From Nephrocerus scutellatus (lineage: Eukaryota > Arthropoda > Insecta > Diptera > Pipunculidae), in assembly GCA_947095585.1 (NCBI GenBank), contig OX352763.1, forward strand, positions 48,750,481 to 48,814,480: DNA of 64,000 bases, in the 5' to 3' direction. The translations under genes and the position numbers were made by a program. Below the pieces are notes generated by a model, which did not search any database, had not been told where the DNA came from, and was given only the letters and a program-made list of their open reading frames with translations. This document shows, piece by piece, positions 12,640 through 23,164 of this stretch. The first letter of the stretch is position 1; each line of letters opens with the position of its first letter.

Positions 12640-13600
12640 GAATGGGTTGCTTAAAGTGCGGAGTCTAAACCCTGCTAGCGTCGGACAAATGCAAAAGATC
12701 GTGGATGAGAGTTTCTTAATCATTCACCTCTTTACAGCTCCTGCAAAAGATGTTATGTGGAATGCCTAGCTCTGCAACATGTTTGCCCGCCGGTCAATAA
12801 CCCGTAATAATTGCCACAGTTCTGGCAATGTCCTTCCGAGATCGTGATATTAATTTTATTGTAAGAGGGCTATAGCCATATGGTCAAATTAATCCACAAT
12901 AGTTGTGACCTCGTAATAAAAAAAAGAGAGAATTAGTTCCTTGAGTGAGCTTATTGGACAGCTGACTCTTTCCAAAGAGCCGGTGTGCACAGTGACGCCC
13001 TTCTTCCCTATTTTATGCGCCTGCTCATTATACTATATGTGGCTTTGCCGTGGCGCCCATATGATGGTGGTGTTACTAATCGAAACCAGTTCTTCTTGGC
13101 ACTATTAAACAACAAGTTTCGAGTGTTTGACGATAGTAAGAATGGATTTGATTGCAGATATTCTTTCTACAGCAATCCTGGAATTTGTGCGGTACTTTGA
13201 CTTAATGACCGACAATCGCTAGAATCTCTGCCTGAAAATGCTAGTCGAGTCAGGCACCATGTATGACTTTGACAGATTAAGTTTATCTGAGAATACACCT
13301 GCATCGATTACATCCCTCATCTTTGATGAGTTTGTATTGTCGCGCCTAATTGTCTCGTTACATCATTCCAGTTTCCTTTAGTCGGAGTTGAAGTTCAGTT
13401 TGGGGATGCATTAGTCGGTAGAAGACGGTATCATACCACCAGGTACTGTCTGTAGTCCGTTGCAGTGCCCGTACGGTTTGGTGACAAACCACCCAGATTC
13501 TATGGATCGCAATGGATCTGGTGGTATTTAAGACATCTTTCGGACACGACCGTAAAGTTCCTTTGATGCCAGCTGCTACTGATTGATTGTAGTCTGCTAA
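12640..13600 (-). pseudogene. Decayed RNase H-bearing non-LTR retrotransposon fragment
   Basis: Reading the minus strand, three conserved islands appear in the right order. FQAEILAI lies near 13235 (the Glu region of RNase H). WAPRQSHI...NEQAHKIG lies near 13060 (the equivalent of W.PGH...NE.AD). GKHVAELGIPHNIFCRSCKE lies near 12760, the C-terminal zinc-like segment typical of I-group elements. Stops and frame changes lie between the islands, so the copy is old and inactive. The exact left and right limits are uncertain, and 13260-13600 is assigned only by continuity. Confidence 0.6.
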
Positions 13601-13605
13601 GGAGG

Positions 13606-13850
13606 TACATCATCATCATCATATTTGGCTCTACAACCGGGGTCTGGTTCTGGCCTCCCGCAAAAAGTCTCTCCACCGGTCCTGATTATGAGCCTATGTC
13701 ATCCAGTTTTGCATCCCTAATCTCTAGGCGTCCTTGTCTGCGCCATCCTTCCAGCGAAGTCTTGGCCGGTCTCGCTGTCGTGTTCTAGAAATCCTACCGC
13801 AAAGGACTTTCCAAGCAGGATCCTCTTCGCTCATGCGCCGGCCTACCGAG
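13606..13850 (-). pseudogene. RTE-like non-LTR retrotransposon 3' end
   Basis: The minus strand encodes RPRLRWKDGADKDA, a stop, then QDRWRDFLREARTRPRL and a stop. This is the tail of the RTE-like reverse transcriptases that end in W(K/R)D...DR.RWR..L.EA. The stop is followed by an ATG trinucleotide tail at 13607-13618 (plus-strand CAT repeats), which fits the simple-repeat 3' ends of RTE elements. One internal stop shows decay. Confidence 0.6.
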
Positions 13851-14697
13851 CTTAATTTTTTTCACGATGTAGACACTGCGGTAACGCTCGTAGATCTTAT
13901 CATTATAGTCTCCGGAATCGTCCTTCCCCACATACGGGGCCAACAATTCACCGTAAGACTTTTCTCTCGACCGCGGCTAGGGAAGTACATATTGTCACGA
14001 AAAGTAGTAAGAAGCGCATATAATAGAATTCGAATCCTAAGATAAATCGCAATGTACATACTGAATACTAAAAATAAGAACTTTTATGTAGCATACTTTT
14101 AGGCTGTAAGACTATTAGATTATTTGAAATTTGAAATGTAACCGCCTGTAAGTTTGAATTATTACGTACTGGTCAAAAATGTTGTCAAACCGGTTTGTGC
14201 GATTTGCCCGGTTTTTGTAAAAGTACATGATTGAACTATTTTTAGAAGATGACTCATTTTATATAAGTATCGTTAGTTGTAAATAAGGGAATAAGGCTAC
14301 AATTTTCTGGTCTTTGCTCGATATTTCTGTCTATAAGATTGAAAATTTCTGGAAGCTTTTCAATGAGTATAAAAGGTGGCGTTCGCTGCAGAGTAATAAT
14401 AATATGTAATGGGAATTTAACCAGTTTGAAAGCCAGAAAACCAGTTGAAAAGATCTCGCTTGCAGAAATATTGTAAAGTACAAGTAATAAGTGTGTTTGT
14501 GTACATTTAAAGTTATCACCAGTATAAAATTGTGAACTTGTGTTGTTTTTACTGTTTGTTAATTAAAGTAATTATTTGTTAATTAATTAAGTGAAACTCT
14601 ACAAGCCGATAAACAGTAAATTATAAAATGGGAAGTGCAGTGAACGGAGTTAGTGGAGTGAAAATCGTCTACTCCGGAAGAAAAGGGTGTGCCAAAC
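13851..14697 (+). promoter_or_regulatory. Possible LTR/promoter region of a broken gypsy element
   Basis: This region precedes a gypsy-type gag remnant on the same strand. It contains a good TATA box (TATAAAAG, 14368-14375) about 330 bases upstream of the gag ATG, which would suit an LTR promoter and leader. I could not find LTR ends or a convincing primer-binding site, and the left part (13851-14150) shows nothing recognisable. Confidence 0.35.
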
Positions 14698-15180
14698 ATG
14701 GAGGCAATGTTGGAAGTTCTTATACAACAGATCAATAGCAAGTTCGACCATCAAAGTAAACGAAGTGAAGAAATTAAAAGCAACAATCGCAGCAACAGAG
14801 TCAGGAGAACAAACATATAAATTTAGAATTGAGTTCCAAATTAAACGAGAAGTTGGAACAGCAAGCCAAAAGCTGAATCGACAAAATAAACAGCGAACCC
14901 AAGAACTGAACTCCGAATTCGATCAACAAAATAGTGGAGTAAAAATCGTCTACTCCGGAAGAAAAGGGTGTGCCAAACATGGAGGCAATGTTGGAAGTTC
15001 TTATACAACAGATCAATAGCAAGTTCGACCATCAAAGTAAACGAAGTGAAGAAATTAAAAGCAACAATCGCAGCAACAGAGTCAGGAGAACAAACATATA
15101 AATTTAGAATTGAGTTCCAAATTAAACGAGAAGTTGGAACAGCAAGCCAAAAGCTGAATCGACAAAATAAACAGCGAGCC
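14652..15180 (+). repeat. 281-bp direct tandem duplication in a gag remnant
   Basis: The segment starting AGTGGAGTGAAAATCGTCTA at 14652 recurs at 14933 and stays near-identical for about 245 bases. It duplicates the start of a gag gene, including the ATG at 14698. The second copy begins inside the first copy's coiled-coil region, so the duplication disrupts the protein. Confidence 0.8.
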
Positions 15181-16034
15181 AAGAACTGAAGCAGGAATTA
15201 AATTCCAAATTTAATCAACAAAAGCAGGAATTTACTCAGCAAACCCAAGAACTGAACTCCGAATTCGATCAACAAAATCAGAAGCTGGAAAAGCTAAGAG
15301 GTGAAATGAGCGGAATTCCAATAACGCAAAAAGGTGAAATAAATGAAGTTCAAGCAACATTTCAAGAAGAAGTGTAAACCCTCGAGACAAACATTACTGC
15401 AAAAGTGAGTGGCCTGGAAGGAAAAATGAAAGAGTTTGAGACCCGGTTGGATAGTCGTACCCAAGTTGTCACGGAAAGCCCTCAACAAAACAGTCCCAGA
15501 GTCATTCCAGAACCTTCTAGCAACCAGAAAGGAATATTGAAGCCTCCTGCGTTCGATGGGGAGACAGAATTAGAAAATTTCAAGGTCCAGTTTGGAGTTG
15601 CGGTACAACACAATGAATAAGGGCGCTGAAGAGCACCTAAATTCCCTAATTCTAGCAGTGCGGGGCAAGGCGGGTGATGTATTGCAAATGATTCCAAATG
15701 CCGAGATGAGTTCCGGAAGAATCTTGAAAGAGTTGGACTTGCGTTATGGTCAGTCTCACACACAGGAGCTAAGAAAAATACAGCTCCAGAAGAAGAAACA
15801 AGAGGAGAATGACTTCAAGAATTAGAGCGGGAAATAACAGCTCGCACGACAAGCCTATTGGAGTGGAGTTCCGGCTGGTATCTTGGACGTACTGGCAGTG
15901 GATGCGTTCAACAATGCTACCCGAGATGAGCAATTAAAACTTATTTTGAGGACAACAGCCAGAGGAAAGTCAATGAATGAAGTATTGGCATCGGCCTTGA
16001 AATACGAAGCAGCTAGAGCCAGTTTGAACACTGA
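14698..16034 (+). pseudogene. Gypsy-type gag remnant, heavily broken
   Basis: Reading starts at ATG 14698 with a Gln/Lys-rich coiled-coil segment (MEAMLEVLIQQINSK). Farther on come PPAFDGETELENFKVQF, which matches the F-DG.....W..Y..QF entry motif of gypsy Gag, and DAFNNATRDEQLKLILRT with an ALKYEAAR-like motif. Stops at about 14818, 15375, 15617 and 15823, frame changes and a tandem duplication separate these islands. The family is distinct from F1, F2 and U. Confidence 0.65.
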
Positions 16035-16113
16035 TTTAGTTAGATCTTGCCGAAGATTATTCACGTGCTCATTGAATGTACGTCCAAAAACAATGATGTC
16101 ATCCAAATAGACT
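16035..16113 (-). pseudogene. Inverted gypsy reverse-transcriptase scrap (YLDD box)
   Basis: On the minus strand these bases encode VYLDDIIVFGRTFNEHVNNL, the catalytic palm motif of a Ty3/gypsy reverse transcriptase. It abuts the plus-strand gag remnant in opposite orientation, so two pieces of a gypsy-type element have been inverted relative to each other. It ends just before the first F1 LTR. Confidence 0.7.
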
Positions 16114-16450
16114 ATACATGTTGTATCGAGGTTTTCCCAGCCGTAGTAAAACTCAGTGTGACCAGGGTGCTTCGTTTATTAGGTCGTTACAATAAAAAGA
16201 ATTTATTTGTTTGGGGAATGGTATTTGATCTTTTATTTTCTTCTTTCAGTTAACAATGATTTATTTGTGTAAATTAAAGTGTAATGGTTATGATATCCGG
16301 TCGTATCCTCGGCGGCGGTGCGCATATGCTGGCGAAGCGTAGTACCGGGGCGTTGTGTATTGACTATGTGGATGGTGAGCGCGGTGTCGTTGTACTAGCG
16401 GTGAGGCCGTTGTACCCCTTTGGCTGTAATATCAATGTTCGCTAAGGCTT

Positions 16451-16868
16451 AGCGTGAAGCGTTTGGACTTAACGGCAAGGGTATCTCTCTTAAACCGTTA
16501 ATGCGACGAATGTGATAGTCTAGCTAGACTCTAGCGTGAAGCGTTTGGACGTAATGACAAGGGTATCTCTCTTAAACCATTAATGCGACGAATGTGATAG
16601 TCTAGCGTGAAGCGTTTGAACGTAACGGAAAGGGTATCTCTCTTAAACCGTTAATGCGACGAATGTGAAAGTCTAGCGCGAAGCGTTTGGACGTAACTGC
16701 AAGGGTATCTCTCTTAATCCGTTAATGCGACGAATGTGATAGTCTAGCGTGAAGCGTTTGGACGTAATGGCAAGGGCATCTCTCTTAAACCATTAATGCG
16801 ACGAATGTGATAGTCTAGCGTGAAGCGTTTGGACGTAACGGCAAGGGTATTTCTCTTAAACCATTAAT
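16451..16868 (-). repeat. 71-bp tandem repeat in F1 LTR1 (six copies)
   Basis: Each unit runs from AGCGTGAAGCGTTTGGAC through TCTCTCTTAAACC(A/G)TTAATGCGACGAATGTGATAGTCT-type sequence. LTR2-LTR5 have three related units each (29661-29866, 51114-51316, 55636-55835, 60037-60236). The repeat lies downstream of the TATA box in sense orientation, hence in the transcribed R/U5 part. Confidence 0.85.
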
Positions 16869-17325
16869 GAGAGGAAATACTAGACGAGTTGCTAGTAGTA
16901 GAAATCACGGAGAATCCCACGGTCGGTCCGAGATCCCGTTGTTGCTATGCTCATTGTGTTTTGTGGTTCCGTTAAATCATCCGATTTTGTGTTGGCTTGT
17001 CCAGCTCTGTACATGTTTTTTGTTGTATTCCTGCGTTGCAGAAATCAAAACATACTTTGGGTTATTTGTTGTTGTTGTGTCTTGGTACGAAAATATTTTG
17101 CAATATGCAAATTCATTTGGTTTGATTTGTTTTGGCTCAGCTCTGTGTGTTGGTTTTGTTGTTATTCGGCAGCGTTTTCGGGTTGTTGTTGCTGTGTTGT
17201 TCGGTATGTCGCTCCTTTGTTGTTGGTACTTTTCGGGTGTTGTAATAGGCATGCTCGTTTGGTTGGTTTTGCTTGGCTTCTATGATTTTGATGTTGTTCG
17301 GCTGCGTGTTTCGGGTTGTTGTTCT

Positions 17326-17915
17326 TTATGTCCTGTATCCCCTTGTGGGTCCTAGGGCCTCTACAACGCCTACGCGCCATCGCGTGCCGTTCCTGGCAAT
17401 AAGCTTCAGCTCTCTCCAACTCTTCCCCAATTGCCGTGCCTCCTCTTCAACTGTTCTGCGCCATGTATTTCTCGGACGACCCGTTCTTCTACCATCCTGA
17501 GATAACGGGTTCCATTGCATTGCGTAGTTTGCTATGGAACTGTCGCCTTTTCGGAGTGTATGACCAATCCACTGCCACTTCCGTCGTTGGATGGTTGTGC
17601 CTGTTGGTTCCTGACCCGTTCTCTGGTAAAGATGTTCGTTAGAGATACGATTAGGCCAGAAAACCCTTAAGATGTTCCGTAGGCACCTATTTACGAATGT
17701 TTGTAATCTTTTTGTGATAGTAGCGGTCACCTTCCAAGTGCTGCACCCATACAACAGCACAGATTCAACATTTGAGCGGAACAGTCGCAGCTTGGTGTTT
17801 AAGCTGATCGCATTGCTTCGCCATATCATGGACATCATTCCAAAAACCGATTTTGCATTGCCGATTCGGTTGACAATGTCCTGTTCGGTTCCACCTTCGG
17901 TCGAGACAATAGGGT
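17326..17915 (-). pseudogene. RTE-like reverse-transcriptase tail captured inside F1 LTR1
   Basis: The sense translation runs from a TEGGTEQDIVNRIGNAKS-like segment (different frame) into an open frame of 170 residues with SVLLYGCSTWKV, RISNEHLYQRTG, KWQWIGHTLRKG and GRPRNTWRR. This is the post-catalytic C-terminal region found in RTE-like non-LTR elements; no catalytic palm motif is present. It is part of the LTR itself, because the equivalent stretch occurs in every F1 LTR at the same place. It was therefore acquired once by the ancestor and copied with the element. Confidence 0.75.
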
Positions 17916-18665
17916 TGTTGTTGCTATGTTGTAATAGGCATGCTCGTTTGCTCGGCTCGTCTATTAGTGTGCTGTTCGCTATGTCGCTCTTTTGTTGTTG
18001 GTGCTTTTTATCAGCGTTCGATCGTGATAGGTTGGGTTTGGTGAACCCTGTCGGCTATGTGTGTGGTGATCTGCTCTTTCTCACACTTGGAGGATAGTGG
18101 TTGGCCGCATTTGCCACTATCTGTATGGTTTGCCGACTTCAGTGACTTAGTTATGACTCCTCCTCAGTGTTCTGCTCTCCCATGCGAGTGCAGAGTCGGT
18201 GGTTCTCCGTCTCTCTCCCCCTCCTAATAGAGGTTTCGTACATTAAGAGTTTTGCGTGGAGAAATGTTTAAAAGTTGCAAAACGAGGGGAAATACACAAA
18301 CGGCGAAATCAAAATTGTTCTCACTCTATTAGTGAGAGCTGGGCGGCAAGTGATCTTTCGCCTGTGACTAATAATAGTCACACTTGCGGCCACAATATTT
18401 GGTACAGGTTGTATAAAAAATGAAAAAAGTTTTAAATTTGTGTGGGAGAAATTCGTCCCACGCTTTGACGAATTTGTTTCTCACACTCCTCCGTTGCTTG
18501 GGTACACATGCACCTTCCTGATAACTGGGACCTGGAAACGAACGCCCTCCTCGAAGTGAACGGACCGAAGCCGTCGCCAATTTTCCGTAGCAACGCGGCT
18601 CCTCTCTATATTGATTCTCTTTGTGACTGGGGTGACTATAGCCGGTGATAAGTGGTTTGGGGTTC

Positions 18666-18918
18666 CAGATGGCTGTGACGTCTGTGACGACTGTGGCGAC
18701 TGTGGCGACTGTGGCGACTGTGGCGACTATGGCGACTGTGACTACTGCGGCGACTGTGATGACTGCGGCGACTGTGATGACTGTGACGACTGTGACGACT
18801 GTGACGACTGTGACGATTGTGACGATTGTGACGACTGCGGTGACTGTGGTTACTGTGACGAAGGTGACGACTGTGACGACTGCGGCGACTGTGATGACTG
18901 TGACGACAGTGACAAGCA
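18666..18918 (-). repeat. 9-bp GACTGTGAC-type minisatellite in F1 unit 1
   Basis: About 28 units of GAC-TGY-GRC lie between the gag-pro stop and the polypurine tract. All six frames are open. In the sense frame homologous to the F2 tail it encodes an Arg-His-Ser-rich stretch. Long Val-Thr or Cys-Asp ORFs seen here are alternative readings of the repeat. Confidence 0.85.
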
Positions 18919-19167
18919 CTGATGGAAGTTCTAACTGGAGTAGGTTCAAACGGATGTGGTAACACTTGAAGGTAGCGATGTATCACGTCAATTTCAGTAC
19001 TGTGCTGGTTTGGGTTAAGGTAACTTTCGTTAACTTTTGTGCTTGTGATAACTTTAGACCGTGGTGTCTCTGCGAATGTAGTGGCTTCTGTGACGTTTGG
19101 TGAGTGCAAATGTTTTTGGTGACATCGACGTCTTCTGCTTGACTAATGACGACTGTGACTTTAGTGG

Positions 19168-20471
19168 CTACTGCATCTTTGAAAATTGTGGTTGCTTTGG
19201 TTCTCGGAGTATGTTGCAAGTCCGAAGTTTAACCGGCCGTGCTGGCCTAGTTTGGAGTGTTATACACTCACCTCCGAAGCTTAAAGTGGCTCTGGACCTT
19301 GTAAGAAAGTCCATTCCCAGTGTGAGATCATCAGTGGTGGTCGGTAATACCAGCAGGCGCATTAAGCATGAGGACTTCCCGAAGCGAACGTTGACGTTCA
19401 ACTCTTCGCGGAATCTCGACTGAATCCCGTTGGCCATTTGAACTGGGATGTGCACAGGGGTTGTGTTGTCCAAATTTCGGAGTCTCTCAGCCAAAAGATC
19501 GCTCACGAAACTGCGGTATGCGCCGGTATCGATGCTGGCCTGAACGGTTTCGCGGCCGATGATGATGCGAGCGAGAAGTCGATTTTGGTCATGGATCAGA
19601 GCTGTCTTCTTGTTGGACTGGAGCGAATGACGCTGCTCAACGTGTGAAATACATTGACGGCAGCAGTCGATTGTCCCGATACTCCGTTGGCCACAATTCC
19701 AACACAAAATCACCCGTGAATTAGCACACTCATGTTGAAAGTGACCTTCCTGTCGGCCCCAACGACAAGTCGTTCGGGGATTGTATAGTGCTTCTTCAGG
19801 CTGACTCACCATGCAATGCCTTTCTTGTGGACTTCTTTGAGATGTCGTCGTTATGCTGTCCTGGTTCTCCTGAATGCTTTCGTAGTCTTCTGCTAGCCCA
19901 ATGAGTTCTTTGAGATTGTGAAAGTCCCTTCTTCGAATATAGAGTTGGTATTCTCGCCGGCAATCCCGAAAAATTCTTTCGATTTGTTGCATCTCTGTGT
20001 AATTTGCATGTCTCATGAGATTCTGCATTACAATTACAAAATCCTTAAAAATTTCCTTTGGTTTTTGGTGGCGTTGGCGAATTTTGTCGTCCAAGTGTTC
20101 CCAGTACCTGGTGGGCAGGAAGAACTGTAAAAAGTCTGTTGTAAACGCTTTCCAACTTTCCCATTTTTGGTTATTGTTGCGGAACCACAGCAAAGCACGG
20201 TCCCAGTTTACGCAGTAGGCGTCAGCGAGTTCTTCCAGCCTTTCAATGAACTGAAGAGGTTCCTTCCCTCCATCGTACCTTACCGACCATTTCCTGACTT
20301 GGTCCACTATCTGGGCGTATGATATAGCTGCCTTATCGGCCCTATTTCGGGTTGGAGCCACTTCGGGTGGTATCGGCATTGCTGCTCTGATGGCTGCCTT
20401 TGGATCGTCGCGTCCTCTAGCTTCCGATGGGTCCAAAGTTAATAGGGGCAATGTCGATGGGCTGCGTCTGT
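19168..20471 (-). CDS. F1 unit 1 Gag-protease, main part (5' end displaced by F2)
   Basis: Gag assembles the particle and the fused aspartic protease matures it. The capsid-like domain is the segment VRKWSVRYDGG to RRDFHNL. A zinc region follows (CRWGRQEGHFQHEC and CWNCGQ), then a retropepsin with DTGAYRSFVS and the DDLTLGMDF flap-side motif. Gag and protease are in one frame, unlike U. The first knuckle has Gly in place of the second Cys. There is no RT, RNase H or integrase. The in-frame ATG lies at 29284 on the far side of F2, followed by a TAG at codon 33. An apparent start at 20451 is TTG, and the first internal ATG begins MPIPPEVAP. Confidence 0.8.
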
Positions 20472-20672
20472 TGTGAGGAACAAAATTCTTGTGGCCGAAT
20501 TTTGTTCACACAAAACATGCAATATACTTTTTACCAAATTCGGGTGCACCCTGTACCCACGCAGTGCAACCACCAAACGCATATGAAAACAAAACAGCCA
20601 AAACAGCATCACGCCACCGGATTGACCAATCACAGCGCAGCACGCTATTTAGAATTTTGCTGCGCAAAAAGG

Positions 20673-20680
20673 TATAAAAG
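20673..20680 (+). promoter_or_regulatory. TATA box of F2 5' LTR
   Basis: TATAAAAG is followed about 20-25 bases later by TGCAGTCAGACGC, a plausible initiator. The same arrangement recurs in the 3' LTR at 25517-25524. It would drive the element's genomic RNA on the plus strand. Confidence 0.7.
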
Positions 20681-20790
20681 GGCGAGCATGCAGTCAGACG
20701 CTCTCTTACTCTTAGTCTGCTTCCTGTGCAGTTCGGATCACGTGGTGGTAAGTCATTTTTAATAATTAATTCCTTTAATTCACTGACTAT

Positions 20791-22040
20791 CGCTGCCGAC
20801 GTCTTTCTCTGCTTTCGCCATTCGTACGACGCAACATCACTGTGTGGCTCCACTACGGGTTGTTGCGCTGGTACATCCAGTATATCGCTGCCGACGTCTT
20901 TCTCTGCTTTCGTCATTCGTACGACGCAACATCACTGTGTGGCTCCCCTACGGGTTGTTGCGCTGGTACATCCAGCATATCGCTGCCGACGTCTTTCTCT
21001 GCTTTCGTCATTCGTACGACGCAACATCACTGTGTGGCTCCCCTACGGGTTGTTGCGCTGGTACATCCAGCAGATCGCTGCCGACGTCTTTCTCTGCTTT
21101 CGTCATTCGTACGACGCAACATCACTGTGTGGCTCCCCTACGGGTTGTTGCGCTGGTACATCCAGCATATCGCTGCCGACGTCTTTCTCTGCTTTCGTCA
21201 TTCGTACGACGCAACATCACTGTGTGGCTCCCCTACGGGTTGTTGCGCTGGTACATCCAGCATATCGCTGCCGACGTCTTTCTCTGCTTTCGTCATTCGT
21301 ACGACGCAACATCACTGTGTGGCTCCCCTACGGGTTGTTGCGCTGGTACATCCAGCATATTGCTGCCGACGTCTTTCTCTGCTTTCGTCATTCGTACGAC
21401 GCAACATCACTGTGTGGCTCCCCTACGGGTTGTTGCGCTGGTACATCCAGCATATCGCTGCCGACGTCTTTCTCTGCTTTCGTCATTCGTACGACGCAAC
21501 ATCACTGTGTGGCTCCCCTACGGGTTGTTGCGCTGGTACATTCAGCAGATCGCTGCCGACGTCTTTCTCTGCTTTCGTCATTCGTACGACGCAACATCAC
21601 TGTGTGGCTCCCCTACGGGTTGTTGCGCTGGTACATCCAGCATATCGCTGCCGACGTCTTTCTCTGCTTTCTTCATTCGTACGACGCAACATCACTGTGT
21701 GGCTCCCCTACGGGTTGTTGCGCTGGTACATCCAGCATATCGCTGCCGACGTCTTTTTCTGCTTTCGTCATTCGTACGACGCAACATCACTGTGTGGCTC
21801 CCCTACGGGTTGTTGCGCTGGTACATCCAGCAGATCGCTGCCGACGTCTTTCTCTGCTTTCGTCATTCGTACGACGCAACATCGCTGTGTGGCTCCCCTA
21901 CGGGTTGTTGCGCTGGTACATCCAGCAGATCGCTGCCGACGTCTTTCTCTGCTTTCGTCATTCGTACGACGCAACATCACTGTGTGGCTCCCCTACGGGC
22001 TGTTGCGCTGGTACATCCAGCAGATCGCTGCCGACGTTCT
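20791..22040 (+). repeat. 95-bp tandem repeat, 13 units plus a partial, F2 5' LTR
   Basis: The period is exactly 95 bases by the spacing of CGCTGCCGACGTCTTTCTCT (20791, 20886, 20981 ... 22026). Units differ by single bases (for example CAGCATATC versus CAGCAGATC). Because 95 is not a multiple of 3 and no unit contains a stop in any forward frame, all three frames stay open for over 1.2 kb. Confidence 0.95.
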
Positions 22041-22950
22041 CTCGCTGCATCCACCCCTGTTGCTTCGTCAAGGCATTACCCACGTCACTTCATCTAAGCT
22101 CTTACGTCACTCACGTCACTTCGTCGCTCAGGAGTCACGCCTCTCACGTCACTTTGTCAAGGCATTACTCAGATCGCTCACGTCTATGCTCGTCGATATT
22201 CACGTCAATTTGTCAAGGCATTACTCACGTTACTAACGTCAAGGCTCGTCACCACTCACGTCACTCGTCGTCACTAACGGCAAGGCTCGTCACCATTCAC
22301 GTCAGTCACGTCACTTCGTTAAGGCATTACCCACGTCACTTCATCGAAGTTCTCACGTCACTCACGTCACTTCGTCGCTCAGGAGTCCCGACTGTCTCAC
22401 GCCTCTCACGTCACTTTGTCAAGGCATTACTCACGTCACTAACGTCAAGGCTCGTCACCATTCACGTCAGTCACGTCACTTCGTCAAGGCCTTTCCCACG
22501 TCACTAACGTCAAGGCTCGTCACCATTCTCGTCGAAACTCACGTCACTTTGTCAAGGCATTACTCAGGACGCTCACGTCTAGGCTCGTCGATACTCACGT
22601 CAATTTGTCAAGGCATTACTCACGTTACTAACGTCAAGGCTCGTCACCACTCACGTCACTCGTCGTCACTAACGGCAAGGCTCGTCACCAGTCACGTCAG
22701 TCACGTCACTTCGTCAAGGCATTACCCACGTCACGTCACTTCGTCGCTCAGGAGTCCCGACTGTCTCACGCCTACACACCGTCCAGAAGTCTCGACTGTC
22801 TCACGCCTACGCACCGCTCAGAAGTCTCGACTGTCTCACGCCTACACACCGTTCAGAAGTCTCGACGGTCTCACGCTAACGCATCGCTCAGGACTTGCGC
22901 TCGTCAAAGTCTAACGTATCGCTTAGGACTCACGATAAATAATAGATTAT
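22041..22950 (+). repeat. Short CACGTCACT-based degenerate repeats, F2 5' LTR
   Basis: Irregular repeats are built from TCACGTCACT, TCGTCAAGGCATTAC and CAAGGCTCGTCACCA, then a (TCTCGACTGTCTCACGCCTA)n-like run near 22780-22870. Many TCACGTCA/TGACGTGA octamers occur, one base away from the palindromic CRE TGACGTCA. Confidence 0.8.
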
Positions 22951-23077
22951 AAGAAAAGTAGAAAAATAAAGAAAATACTTCGAAAAGTCCCAAAATAGAA
23001 ATTTTATTGTAACGACCCCTTGCCTCAGAACCCTGGTCACGCTGAGTTTACCCCGGCTGGGAAAACTCCGTTACAAT

Positions 23078-23095
23078 TGGCGCCCGAGCAGGGAC
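23078..23095 (+). other. F2 primer-binding site
   Basis: TGGCGCCCGAGCAGGGAC lies two bases after the LTR end. It can pair with the 3' end of a Lys(UUU)-type tRNA with a single G-U wobble (family knowledge of Lys3 primers). The same 18-mer is used by F1 and U. Confidence 0.8.
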
Positions 23096-23164
23096 CTTCG
23101 ATAACGTAAAACAAAATATTAATAAGAAAACTTACCTGACTTTTGAGAAAGCAAGAAAGACAAG

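Larger units (their letters stand above)
16122..18485 (-). mobile_element. F1 LTR1
   Basis: This is the leftmost LTR. Its first bases (TGTATCGAGG) carry a mutation relative to TGTAACGAGG in the others. It has six copies of a 71-bp repeat, against three elsewhere. It lacks about 100 bases near 16915 that include the TATA box present in LTR2-LTR5, so it should be a weak or dead promoter. In sense orientation it starts TGTGAG just after the polypurine tract AACGGAGGAG (18486-18495). Confidence 0.8.
20472..23075 (+). mobile_element. F2 5' LTR (2.6 kb)
   Basis: It begins TGTGAGGAACAAAATTC and ends CTCCGTTACA. The first 200 bases hold U3 with a strong TATA box. A splice-donor-like GGTAAGT follows at about 20747. 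Then come 13 copies of a 95-bp repeat and an 0.9-kb block of short CACGTCA-based repeats. The open frames reported across the 95-bp array are not genes. Confidence 0.85.

Noticed and set aside
18368..18949. Val-Thr-rich and Cys-Asp-rich ORFs in each F1 unit
   Set aside because: Frame readings of the 9-bp minisatellite; copy number differs between units without selection for length.
20791..22040. Regularly spaced repeats resembling a CRISPR array
   Set aside because: The units are contiguous 95-bp satellites with no unique spacers, in a eukaryotic LTR, with no cas genes.
20726..22507. Three overlapping ORFs of 400-590 residues (and counterparts at 26591-28552)
   Set aside because: They are frame readings of the 95-bp LTR satellite; there is no codon structure, and the same peptide cycles through three frames.
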